Assembly (NCBI RefSeq): GCF_004353915.1
Contig: NZ_SMRP01000019.1
Location: forward strand, 62,001 to 126,000
Reading direction: 5' to 3'
DNA from: Paraburkholderia silviterrae
GTDB taxonomy: Bacteria > Pseudomonadota > Gammaproteobacteria > Burkholderiales > Burkholderiaceae
DNA length: 64,000 nt
Of the stretch, positions 38,189 through 49,221 are shown one piece after another. Numbering within the stretch: the first letter of the stretch is position 1; each line of letters starts with the position of its first letter. The notes beneath the pieces were generated by a model, which worked only from the letters and a program-made list of their open reading frames with translations, ran no database searches and was not told the origin of the DNA. Position numbers and translations under genes: made by a program.

Positions 38189-38601
38189 TCGGGGAGCGGT
38201 CCGTCATGCAGGGCGCGCAAGCGAATGGCGCGCCAATGACGAAGGCCTGCTTCGTCGACCACGGTGGCAATTCCGCTGACATGGACACTCGTATTCAGCA
38301 GAACCTCGAGAACCATGGCGTCTCAGTGCTGACGGCTCCAGGTTGCGATAAGAACACTCCGGGCGTCGATTTCACGGTCACCTACACCGACCAATGGTGG
38401 TGGGACATCGTCATGTACTTGAAGGCGGTTGATATCCACTTCTACACCGCGCCGGGTGGGCAATTGATCGCGTCCGGTCACTGGAACAATTCGCCGCTGC
38501 ATCAGTTTCCGAGCGCCGACGGCGTCGTCGCCAACCTGATGGACGATATGTTCAATCATGCATCAGGTGGCGTGGTCAGAACGAGTTCGGCGGCGAAATG
38601 A
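38185..38601 (+). CDS. Small protein resembling the mature part of a DUF4136-like lipoprotein, without signal peptide
   Basis: A 138-residue protein whose ATG at 38185 overlaps the FUSC stop. The core reads GVDFTVTYTDQWWWDIVMYL and VDIHFYTAPGGQLIASGHWN then LMDDMF, similar to the C-terminal half of periplasmic lipoproteins that usually carry an export signal. Here the N-terminus (MIGERSVMQGAQANGAPMTK) lacks a signal and a lipobox. It may be a cytoplasmic variant or a gene whose signal peptide was lost by fusion to the FUSC gene. Family call is tentative. Confidence 0.55.
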   Translation: MIGERSVMQGAQANGAPMTKACFVDHGGNSADMDTRIQQNLENHGVSVLTAPGCDKNTPGVDFTVTYTDQWWWDIVMYLKAVDIHFYTAPGGQLIASGHWNNSPLHQFPSADGVVANLMDDMFNHASGGVVRTSSAAK

Positions 38602-39213
38602 AACCACAGGGCGCGGTTGCTGACGTCCTATGAGCACGGTCGAGGCCGCCAAGGCGCGAGGACGAACGACAGACGCGACGAAGCGCGGCGTAAGCCCTGG
38701 GGAACGCACGTCACGGATCGATGGCCGCAGATGCGTCAAACGGGGAATTGCACAGCGCGCCTTTCACACGAGGCAGAAGGCGAACGGGATGCCACGTCTG
38801 TCGACGAAGCAGTTGCATCGTCCACCAGAAAACGATGGATGCAATTTGGGCGCAGGGCCCTCCACAGCGCATAGCGATGGCAGAATCATCGTGCCCACAA
38901 TGCAGGCATGGCTGGAATTTTCCAGCTTTGAGATCGATGCCTTAAAGTGATGCGGCGCGAAGCGGACTGCCCGAGCCGGAATTCGAGACGTCGCAAGCCA
39001 ACAACAGAACCGATCGAACGATGCCCAGTTGCGGGGTTCATCTGGAAAAGCGCCCAGGCCATAGGGCCCGAGCGAAGCCATCGGACAACCGACGGCGGAG
39101 GTATGCGTGTCGTTGGCGCGGAATGCGCTGCGCGCTCCTTCGGGAGCGCACCTTTTGATGCTGAACTGCAAGTATGTCCGGCGGCTCATGCGCCGCGCTG
39201 GACAAAGCTTCGC
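38602..39213. other. Gene-free or decayed stretch
   Basis: Overlapping frames exist on both strands (for example 38630-38950 plus and 38764-39189 minus) but neither has a recognisable domain or ribosome-binding site. No gene is supported. Confidence 0.4.
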
Positions 39214-39534
39214 CTAGTGGTGGCTATAAATCGGGGCCGAGTACGACGAGACCCGGACGTCACGCGACTGGCCAGCGTCCGACGAGCCGCTCGCGACACC
39301 GCCGTAGCCGCTGTTTGCTGCGCCTTGCTGCGCAGCTACCTTCGCTTCGGCGGCCTGAATCTGTTGCGGGTAGGTCGTCCGATCGCCATCGCCAGGGCGA
39401 TAGCCCGCCTGCTCGAGTTGAACGAGTTCCGCACGCACCTGGGCGCGGGTCACTGGGCCGCTCGACTGGGCGAACGAAGCAACGGGGACGATAAGAGCAG
39501 CGGCAACTGCAACGGCTTGGATCAGGGACTTCAT
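39214..39534 (-). CDS. Secreted DUF4148-family protein (copy 1)
   Basis: A 106-residue exported protein from the ATG at 39534. Signal peptide: MKSLIQAVAVAAALIVPVAS with cleavage near FAQ-SS. The DUF4148 core is clear: TRAQVRAELVQLEQAGYRPG followed by TYPQQIQAAEAKVAAQ. The tail is Ser/Gly-rich. These proteins are abundant in Burkholderiales and uncharacterised. A second copy with the same core lies at 55364-55717. Confidence 0.88.
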   Translation of the reverse strand: MKSLIQAVAVAAALIVPVASFAQSSGPVTRAQVRAELVQLEQAGYRPGDGDRTTYPQQIQAAEAKVAAQQGAANSGYGGVASGSSDAGQSRDVRVSSYSAPIYSHH

Positions 39535-39890
39535 GATGACTACCTCCGATGACTTTTGTGGGCGGTGCGACAACGTGTCTGCATCCGATGAGCAAAGTCT
39601 AGGAGGATCTTAGTCGAGGGTTAACCCCTGGCATTCGAAGACATCTTTCCTGCTGGTAGCAGAATCCTGGCATGTCTGCGCAAACGCCCGTCCGGCAACG
39701 CGCGGCCCGCGGGGCCACATCCCGGGTGCGACCTCGATCGGTATCACTTTCGGGCGTCGCCTGATCATTTCTAGCCAGGAGCAGTCAGTCCACCTGGATG
39801 CTCACCGGCCCCCCGATCGTCGGTTCCGCGCTCCTTACCGGCCGCTCAGCGAAATGCGAAGCTCGCAAGCGGGCCGGCATACATTTGCGC
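39535..39890. other. Intergenic stretch with a 44-base ISKra4 scar
   Basis: No gene. Bases 39728-39771 match 56443-56486, the 3' coding end of the ISKra4-like transposase, at 43 of 44 positions. The copy stops abruptly at both ends, so this is a scar of that element. Confidence 0.7.
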
Positions 39891-40739
39891 TCAGGCGTGC
39901 AGCGACGCGGCAATACGCACCTTCACGGAGGCTACGCAATCCAGTGCCGTAGCCAGCACGGGATTCGGCGAGCCATCGCCATAGTAGAGCCGCACTGTTT
40001 CAAGAAAGCGCGCGCCTTCGATCGGCAGAATCGCGAGCGCGCCGCGTCGTGCCACGGTCAACGGCATCAACGCGAGAAACGGATAAAGGCCGAGCATCGT
40101 CTCGTTCGCCTGGATCGAGACCGACTGCACGCAGCCCGCCGGCAACTCAAGGCCACCGCGTTGCAACCAACGTTCGAGTGCAACGAATGTGGGCGCCTCA
40201 CGCGGCGGCAGTATCCATGGCAAGCCGGCAAGATCGGCGCGCGTGACGGTGCGGCGCGCCGCGAGCGGATGAGCGCGCCCGCACACGACCACGATGGGAT
40301 CGTCCAGCAACGCGCGGGACGCGAGCGCACCCACGCCCTCCTGCGGTTCGGTGCGGCTCAGCACAATATCGAGGCTGCCCGAGGCCAGCATCAGGAAAAG
40401 ACGGTCGCTCGTTGCTTCGATAAACGACACGCTGACGTGCGGCGCGCGCTTTTTGAGCTCGAGCACAAGTTCGGGCGCAAACACCGGCAGCACGGTTGGC
40501 ACCGCACCGACAGCAATGCGCCCCGAGAGTCCGCTCGTGAGCGCATCGACCTCGTAGCGCGCCCGCTCGATTTGATGAAACACCTCGCGCGCATGCCGCA
40601 GCAGCACCTCGCCCACAGCCGTGAACCGCAGCCGGTTGCCCACGCGCTCGAGTACCGGTGTGCCGAGCCCCTCCTCCAGATCGGCGAGCTGCTTCGACAC
40701 GGCAGGCTGCGTGAGATTTCGGCGCGGCCGCGCGGCTGC
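39891..40739 (-). pseudogene. LysR-family regulator missing most of its HTH
   Basis: The minus frame reads NLTQPAVSKQLADLEEGLGT, the second half of the LysR HTH, and then a full effector domain (GRIAVGAVPTVLPVFAPELV through DCVASVKVRIAASLHA). Upstream of NLTQ the frame runs into AAARPRR and a stop at 40740-40742, so the first helices are gone. It faces an equally truncated FAD-linked oxidase gene. The usual annotation start (GTG at 40700) is inside the HTH. It cannot bind DNA normally. Confidence 0.82.
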
Positions 40740-41170
40740 TTAAAACGTTGCGCATGCGCTTGCCGCGCCTTTCGTCGTTCGAGCTCATGTGGGACGACTT
40801 CATGCACGCCGCCTTCGACGTGGGCGTACCGATGGAGCAGATGGAACGTTGCGTCGCGACGCTGCGCGCACGGCTCGAAGAAAAATTCGCACAGCAGAGG
40901 CATCTGTTCTTCGGCCATCTCGGCGACGGCAATCTGCACGTGCTAAGCGGCCCGTACGCCGACGAAACTGGCCTGCTCGACGTCGAGGCGCTCGTCTACG
41001 AGACAGTGTGCGAAGCGGGCGGTTGCATCTCGGCGGAACACGGTATCGGCGTCGTCAAGCGTTCATTTCTCGGGCTCACACGCTCGGATGCCGAACTCGA
41101 TCTGATGCGCAAGCTCAAGTCTGCACTCGACCCCGCGAACATTCTCAACGGTGGCCGGGTAATCCCTTGA
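40739..41170 (+). pseudogene. FAD-linked oxidase (GlcD/D-2-hydroxyglutarate dehydrogenase type), C-terminal fragment
   Basis: About 140 codons of the C-terminal FAD-oxidase domain survive: LSSFELMWDDFMHAAFDVGV, the metal-binding FFGHLGDGNLHVL, and CISAEHGIGVVKRSFLGLTR through LDPANILNGGRVIP. The FAD-binding N-terminal half is missing. The break point at about 40720-40745 is shared with the divergent LysR fragment, so a single deletion removed both 5' ends. Confidence 0.82.
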
Positions 41171-41206
41171 GCAACGAGGCGGTTCGGCGGCCGCCTCGTT
41201 GCTCAA
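41167..41206 (+). terminator. Strong 16-bp hairpin after the FAD-oxidase fragment
   Basis: TTGAGCAACGAGGCGG at 41167-41182 pairs perfectly with CCGCCTCGTTGCTCAA at 41191-41206 around an 8-base loop. It overlaps the stop codon region of the oxidase. There is no T-run, so termination may be weak or Rho-assisted. Confidence 0.55.
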
Positions 41207-41399
41207 TTGAAGCTTGAGAAACAGTTGCGAAGTCGTTTCGAATGGCCGGTGCTTATTGAACTCAAAACGAGCATTCCCGTCCTGCCATCTACCGTCTGGA
41301 CGAGGAACGCACCGCGCCGACGGCCTGAAGCTAAAAGTGACCGCCGGCGCTTTCACTGCTGTTACTCCGAACCGTAAGCAGGATCGTCGTCCCCACGGT

Positions 41400-43037
41400 C
41401 TAGAGACCCGGAAGGGCCTGGGTGCCTTCGCGCTGAACGGCCACGAGTTTGTGTGGGTCAAGGCCGAGCGCCTTCAGGATGGTCGGCGCCACCTGCATGT
41501 TCGTCACCGGCGTATCGACGACCTTCTTTTCCAGCTTCGGACTGGAGAGCACCAACAGCGTGTTCGTATCGTCGGCGGCCAAGCCGCCGTGCTCGGCCAG
41601 CTTTGCCGCACTCTTGCTGTAAATCGTCCCCGGTATCGGCTGGATGATGAGATCAGGGACACGACCCTCAGCGGGATTGCCCCACTTCGACTGCAAGGTT
41701 GCGCCATCATAGAGGGTCTGGATGTGGGTGGAATTGGCGCCCGCCTGGTCAGTGCTGAGGATCGATACTGCCGTGGCTGTATCGGCGTGGTTTTTGAGCC
41801 ATATGAGCGACACGTCGTCGGCCGTTTCCTGCGCGACGGCTACGTTGTTATTGGTGAGCAGGGTGGCAGGGTCGCTCACGTCCGCGTGCGCATAGGCGTT
41901 CGACGAACCACTCAGCATGTGGAGCTTCGTGAGGTCGATCGGCGACTGGCCATGCTTCGCGCCGACGATGAAAAGCGTCGAATGCAGGAGATTGGCCGCT
42001 TTGAGCGCATCGTACATCTGGCCCAAAGAGGCATCGACGAAGTCAAGCGATTTCTCCAACGGCTTTGTCGGGGTGGCGGCCGCGTCGAGATAGCCGCCAC
42101 GGGTCGTGGAGGTACCTTCCATGGCCACCGTGACCTTCTGTCCGACGCTGACAGCCTGGAAGTTCATGCCGAAGATCGCTGGGACACCGACCTGCTTCGT
42201 CCCGGTCTGATCCAGCCCATGAATCCAGTTCAGCACGACCTTGACCTTGAAACCGTCGTAGGTCCGGGTATAGATCGGGTCGGCGGTCCAATCGTCGGTC
42301 GAGGGTGCGCCTGGAAAGCCATTGGCTTGCAGGGAAGTCGAGTTGATCTCGGGTGCGTATAGTTCGTCCAGCCCCACCCCCGACGGCCCGTTGACGATCT
42401 CGTAGGCCGGGTGCTTGTCCGACCATGCGGTGCGTAGGCCAGCCTCATGGATGATCTCAAAGATCGTGTTCGTCCCGTTCTTCATGTATAGATGCGGCCA
42501 GACCATCTCACAGCCGCTGGCGGTCTTGCGCAGCGGGAGGTTCGCGGGATTGATGTGCGGATTGCGTGGATCAAACGTTACTCCCGGGGGGGCCGAACCG
42601 CCGTCCAGCTTCGTAAGATCCCAGTCGAGTGCTTCGAAATTGGTGACTTCCGTGCCGGGAGTGCCCATGCAATTGCTGCCGTGAGGGTACAGGGTAGCGT
42701 CGTACGTATCGTCATAGAAGACGCCATGGCTAAGGGGGCTACCTCCGGTTGCAAAGGCCAGCAGTCCGGGATACGAGTCCGACGGCTCGGAGGTCGAAGC
42801 ATGGGTGTACTCGACGCCATGTTTGACCAGCTTTGCGAAGGTGGATCCCGGGTGTTTCTTGATGTAATTGACCAGGTCGGCCTCATGCATGCCGTCCACA
42901 CTGATCAGCAAGACATGCTGGTACTGCTGGTGGTGATCGCCATCACGATCCTGCGCTGTCGCGGCCATGCTCGTGAACGCCAGCACGCTCGCGGTGAAGA
43001 TTGCAGTGACTCCAAACCACTTTCTGATCTCGTTCAT
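41400..43037 (-). CDS. Exported alkaline-phosphatase-superfamily phosphodiesterase (type I phosphodiesterase/nucleotide pyrophosphatase)
   Basis: A 545-residue exported protein; the signal peptide (WFGVTAIFTASVLAFTSMAA) is cleaved near TAQ. Metal and nucleophile sites of the superfamily can be placed: VLLISVDGMHEAD (first Asp), STSEPSDSYPGLLAFATGG (nucleophile region), FIVGAKHGQSPID, and AEHGGLAADDTNTLLVLSSP. It would hydrolyse a phosphodiester or nucleotide outside the cytoplasm; the substrate is not evident. It stands alone; the 5' region is AT-rich. Confidence 0.88.
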   Translation of the reverse strand: MNEIRKWFGVTAIFTASVLAFTSMAATAQDRDGDHHQQYQHVLLISVDGMHEADLVNYIKKHPGSTFAKLVKHGVEYTHASTSEPSDSYPGLLAFATGGSPLSHGVFYDDTYDATLYPHGSNCMGTPGTEVTNFEALDWDLTKLDGGSAPPGVTFDPRNPHINPANLPLRKTASGCEMVWPHLYMKNGTNTIFEIIHEAGLRTAWSDKHPAYEIVNGPSGVGLDELYAPEINSTSLQANGFPGAPSTDDWTADPIYTRTYDGFKVKVVLNWIHGLDQTGTKQVGVPAIFGMNFQAVSVGQKVTVAMEGTSTTRGGYLDAAATPTKPLEKSLDFVDASLGQMYDALKAANLLHSTLFIVGAKHGQSPIDLTKLHMLSGSSNAYAHADVSDPATLLTNNNVAVAQETADDVSLIWLKNHADTATAVSILSTDQAGANSTHIQTLYDGATLQSKWGNPAEGRVPDLIIQPIPGTIYSKSAAKLAEHGGLAADDTNTLLVLSSPKLEKKVVDTPVTNMQVAPTILKALGLDPHKLVAVQREGTQALPGL

Positions 43038-43610
43038 TCTTCACCTCTTAATATGAATTATGAGTTGGGCACGAACGTGCCCTAAGGGAGATAAGTAGTG
43101 GAATGAGAAAATACCGTGAAGGAATGCTTTCGCATGTCTTCCGGTGGGGATCAGGAGCCTTTAGCGGCACGCTTTTGAGAGAATGTAACGATTTGTATCT
43201 GCGGAAAGCGCTTCTTTTTAAGAAGTGACAAATGTCAGCAATCTTTCAACAGATCAAACTAAACCCATATCACATTCGGCATCCTAATTTCAATTATCTG
43301 ATTTATAAAACCATTTAACAATCGCCACCGCACTTAATTGCAAAGATGGACGCTCGAACTCTCCACAAGTCGATGTACGTTCTTGTTCTCTAGCACGCAG
43401 CAGATGCAACAACTAGCGCACCGGAGTGGTGCGTGCAGCAAGACGACGTAACGCGGAAGAGGACGCCGGCTACATGAGAGCCACCCAAACCTGATAAGCG
43501 CGACCCCGTCAGCGAGCCGGCTCGCTGACGGGCGATCACGACATGGCGCGCTCTTCCATCCAATCCACGTAGAGGCGACGTTCTGCGGCCAACGCGGGAG
43601 CCGTGAAACA
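43038..43610. other. AT-rich intergenic region containing a perfect palindrome
   Basis: No gene is supported. The first 300 bases are AT-rich and would hold the phosphodiesterase promoter. A perfect palindrome is listed separately. Confidence 0.5.
43505..43532. repeat. Perfect 28-bp palindrome
   Basis: CCCGTCAGCGAG at 43505-43516 and CTCGCTGACGGG at 43521-43532 flank a self-complementary CCGG, giving an uninterrupted palindrome. It could be a hairpin terminator, an IS scar or a protein-binding site. It lies 80 bases before a small ORF. Confidence 0.7.
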
Positions 43611-43880
43611 ATGAACCGCACGGAAACGAGAGTCCTGGTCAAGCGGGTCGCACAGTGCCGCGACCCGCAGGCCGCGTTGTCGCTGTACGAGCACAGCATT
43701 GCCGCTGGGCACAAGCGGATCGCTTTGCTGCGCTACATGGATGCGCGCGATTTATCCGTGCCGATGACGCAGCAGCACCACGCCTACGCGTGTGCCGTCG
43801 CGAACGCCCTCAGCGACCGGGAGATGGAGGCTATCGCGCGACAGGCCCTGAAGCGCAGCCGCCAGCGCGCGTCAAGATAG
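43611..43880 (+). CDS. Small conserved-looking hypothetical protein
   Basis: An 89-residue protein (NRTETRVLVKRVAQCRDPQA, then LSLYEHSIAAGHKRIALLRY and LSDREMEAIARQALKRSRQR). Codon use and composition look coding, with alternating charged and hydrophobic positions fitting a helical protein. There is no signal or TM segment. I do not recognise the family. A weak ribosome-binding site (GTGAAAC) precedes the ATG. Confidence 0.5.
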   Translation: MNRTETRVLVKRVAQCRDPQAALSLYEHSIAAGHKRIALLRYMDARDLSVPMTQQHHAYACAVANALSDREMEAIARQALKRSRQRASR

Positions 43881-44029
43881 TTGCCGCCTCATGCATGCAG
43901 CCAGAGGCTGTTGATTAACGGCGGTCGACGTCATATGAACAACGGCGTCGCGTTCCGGGTTCAGCGTCGCGGCGCCGACTGGTGTCCAGTTGCGCGTGTT
44001 GCCCGACCATCTGGCCGGATTGGATGCAC

Positions 44030-44990
44030 GCGCCTGCGCGTAGCTGGTCGCACGTCTTCGACCGGCCCCGCGGGGATCGCCGAGGTCGTGCACTCAACGA
44101 TGCGCTCTGATGGAATTCACGAGCGCCCTTCCTACCGGGAACGGAATCCGAATGCGCCGTCAGGGTTGGCGCAGGGATTGGCTTCCTTCTTTCGCTGCGC
44201 GTCATCGGGATCGGAACAAGCGGCGTGACCGTGTGAACGGCATGCATGACCTGCTCCACGCACTCGTTCGTATCGGCCTTGCTCAATCCGAGCCGTGCAC
44301 CGCCATTGGTCGTGAGGAGCTTGCCCGATGCCCAGACCCGCGTGCTCTGCAAGTCCAGCGCGGGGGCTGCATCCGCGAACGACGGGTAGACCGAGGGCGT
44401 CAGGACGTTGTAAACCGGCGCGAGCCGCGCGTCGTTCATGTCGGTGTAGGCGAGTGCGAAATTCTTGAGGTGGCCGTCGGCGTTGTGCATCGCGTAGTTC
44501 ACAAGCAGCAGCGTAAAGAGGCGCCGGGCGTTTTCCTTGAAGCGCGCGCGGGATGTAGGTGAGCGCAAGCTTCGCGACTCTCTCAAGCGAGCCCTTGTAC
44601 TTGCTGACCGGATCAAAGCCTTCAAGCGCTCAGAAGTCTTCGACCGCGAGCATCTGGCCAGCCTCACCCCGATCGAATCGGCGCACGGCGAGCACCTGGC
44701 CGTCGTCGGAGATCTGGGCCTGCGGGACTTCAAGCCCGCTGTGCCGCGCAACCTCAAGACACAGGTATTCGTTGAGGGCGAGCCACGGCAGGTCTTCGAA
44801 GCCGGTCTTCATACCGTTCGCCTGGCTAGCCCCCATAACTGGATCGGAATATGTGCCGCCACCAAACATTGCTAGCCAGGAGAGCGGCGCCTGGTGACCG
44901 ATCGCTTGCTTGTCATCAGAACTCGCGGCTGAGGGCAGTACAGCAACGTGGAAACAGCCCGCGCACTGACCGCCGTCGATCTCTGTACGA
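44030..44990 (-). pseudogene. HipA-family kinase pseudogene with nonsense codon and frameshift
   Basis: One minus frame reads HQAPLSWLAMFGGG, then ANGMKTGFEDLPWLALNEYL and CLEVARHSGLEVPQAQ through VRRFDRGEAGQMLAVEDF, the first kinase lobe of HipA. A TGA at 44630-44632 replaces the next codon, after which the same frame continues ALEGFDPVSKYKGSLERVAK. In a CG-repeat near 44550 the frame shifts, and a second frame carries ENARRLFTLLLVNYAMHNAD and GHLKNFALAYTDMNDARLAP, the catalytic-loop region. The N-terminal domain and a HipB antitoxin are not found. Confidence 0.75.
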
Positions 44991-45064
44991 GCGCTTCGAC
45001 GAGCGCGCGCACTACGCCCATTCCGGCGAGATAGAATGGGCCGTGCAGTTCCTGGCGGCCGAAC

Positions 45065-45268
45065 ATGAAAACCAAAAAATTCACCGACGTCATCCGCATC
45101 TCGCCGGCTGTAGTTTTCAGTCGCGAGGTGCTCTTCCCTCCCGTCAAAGAAGAGGAATTCCAGCCAGGCCAGAGCGTGGCGCGCGTAGCTCGCGCACCCC
45201 GCGCTCCTACGGCTACTCGCGCTGAAGCCACGGCACCCGCACCCAGTGAGCAGTCCGAACTCTTCTAA
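45065..45268 (+). CDS. Doubtful small ORF
   Basis: A 67-codon frame (MKTKKFTDVIRISPAVVFSR, then EVLFPPVKEEEFQPGQSVAR) with an Ala/Pro-rich tail ending in SELF. It has amino-acid composition compatible with a protein but no recognisable family, and lies in otherwise decayed sequence. It may be the end of a plasmid-type gene whose upstream part (frame LYERFDERAHYAHSGEIEWA) is out of frame. Confidence 0.3.
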   Translation: MKTKKFTDVIRISPAVVFSREVLFPPVKEEEFQPGQSVARVARAPRAPTATRAEATAPAPSEQSELF

Positions 45269-45516
45269 CCGACAAGGAAACCGGACAGCCGGAAACGCAA
45301 CAACAGAACGGCAAAGCGGGGGCGAGTCTGGCGATCGATGAGACCTTTATCTGCTGGTCGAACAATTTCCGCCACAACGCCCCCACCATCGCGAAATAAC
45401 GGCCGAAGAAGTCGAGATTTTGATGATCGACATGCTGCAGGTATTTGCAGAGGTTGCTCTGCCTGCAGTTGCTCGCGCATCGACACTTTACCTTCAGCCC
45501 CTGATCGCTCAGGTAG

Positions 45517-45712
45517 TGGTCGCCCAGCTCTTGAGCGCGACGTAGGGAAGCGTGCCGATCGAGCTGTCCTCCAGCGCAACCGCGCTGAACGCGTGCACGT
45601 CGTGAGCGATGCCGTCCACGCCCAGCGCGTCGCCCGCAAGACGCAGCCCCGTGATCTGCTCGCGGCCGTCACGGTTAACAATGAGGGTCTTGAGCGAGCT
45701 AGCTTTGAGATG
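45517..45712 (-). pseudogene. FNR-type regulator remnant (sensor-domain fragment)
   Basis: The minus strand reads SLKTLIVNRDGREQITGLRL, AGDALGVDGIAHDVHAFSAV and ALEDSSIGTLPYVAL, the beta-roll of the FNR/CRP sensor domain (E. coli FNR has [20 protein letters not shown] at this place). The N-terminal Fe-S cysteines and the DNA-binding domain are missing; after KSWATT the frame stops. Neighbouring minus-strand sequence is of another origin. Confidence 0.65.
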
Positions 45713-45779
45713 CGGCTGCGGGCCCGAGCCGCACCGTGTACTTCAATGACCGCAGACTGGTCTCTGCGGTTTCTTTTTA

Positions 45780-46030
45780 TCCGGATCCGGCTGCGTGTTC
45801 GCCGGAACAAGTCGATGCCCTTGCGCCTGATCAGTGCCTCGCCGCCCTGCTCGAACTCCACGATCTGTCCAATGTCCCGAGAGGTTGCTGTCGCTAACGC
45901 ATTGACGCTGCGGACGGCCGCCACGCGCGTGGACTCCACAACGTTCCCGATTTCATGGTAAAGGCCCGCATCAGCAGGCTGCGCAATCTCGCGCTTCGCC
46001 ACAACGCGTTCACCGCATCCTTTGAAAACC
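45780..46030 (-). pseudogene. DUF1016/YhcG-type PDDEXK nuclease remnant
   Basis: The minus strand reads AGLYHEIGNVVESTRVAAVR, SVNALATATSRDIGQIVEFE, QGGEA, which matches the N-terminal DUF1016 helices of YhcG-like nucleases. After FEQGGEA the sequence loses similarity (ALIRRKGIDLFRRTRSRIRI), consistent with frameshift and deletion. The nuclease domain is absent. Confidence 0.6.
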
Positions 46031-46035
46031 CTGGA

Positions 46036-46065
46036 TTGTCGGCGACGGCTCACCTGTGCTACAAA
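46036..46065 (+). promoter_or_regulatory. Possible sigma-70 promoter of the cold-shock gene
   Basis: TTGTCG at 46036-46041 and TACAAA at 46060-46065 are separated by 18 bases. A transcript from here would have a leader of about 65 bases before the cspA-type start. Confidence 0.3.
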
Positions 46066-46259
46066 AGATAGTTGCACGTCTGGCACGGGCCAGTGGCATC
46101 ATCTACAACCAGTCTTCCGAGGAACATCCAGAACATGGCAACAGGTACCGTCAAGTGGTTTAACGACTCAAAGGGTTTCGGGTTCATCACGCCGGACGAT
46201 GGCGGCGAAGATCTGTTCGCGCACTTCTCCGAGGTTCAGGGAGCGGGCTTCAAATCCCT

Positions 46260-48431
<2,172 letters not shown>

Positions 48432-49221
48432 TACATTCTCCTCGACAGGTTGGCCGACGATCGTCGCGGGCACGGCGGCAGACCAGTATTTGATCTGTCG
48501 GGGTGCGAACGGAATCGTGGAATGACGCACGGACGATCGAGGCTGGAATGCCTCCGCCGGAATCCGGTGTGCGCAGATTGTCGAATCCTAAATACTACGA
48601 GAAAAAAATTGTGCAATGCAACATACGGCAGGTATGGCCTGGTCAGACTGCGAGATAGCGGATAAAACGGGGGGGAGAGACGTAGCGCCCCGAAGCAGGG
48701 CACCCTGCTCCAGTCCGTTCGGCAATCGCATCACAGTGTTACCAGATGCCCGCAATCTGCTCTGCGAACTAACCCGAGAGCGCCGGCCAGCGCTCTCGTC
48801 TACGAATGCCGGGCAGGATGAATTCCGTGACGATTGTCACCGAGCATGACCGCTATGCATTGAAAACGTCCATCGGTGTAGCGTTGAACTGGACGGCTGC
48901 AGTGGCAGCCCATGTTTTGAGCCCGATTGGCGGCAGGAATCCCCACGGCCACGAGGATGTGCCATGGAATTACTTCAGCCAACCACCGATGCTGCGGACG
49001 CGGGCGCAGCGGCGCCCGCCGCCCTATGGGCACTCGCGAAGACGGCGCCCGTATCTGGCAGCCACCGTCGCCGCCGGCGTTCTCGACGAAGCCATGCGCG
49101 GGCTGCGTACCGAACTTCTCGGTCAGCTTCTTCTGCGCATCGCTTGGCTTCGACTGCTCGTCGACGAAGCGCGCCGCGTCGCGAAGCCGGTCCTCCACCC
49201 ATTCGCCCGGGCCCGCCGGCG
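48432..49221. other. Long stretch without a supported gene
   Basis: It should contain the sigma-factor promoter at the left. A minus-strand frame just after the leucine-dehydrogenase remnant (48800-49198, beginning EDRLRDAARFVDEQSKPSDA) and an opposing plus-strand frame (48806-49429, including NSVTIVTEHDRYALKTSIGV) both look partly protein-like, but neither has a family I recognise and they overlap. Confidence 0.4.
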
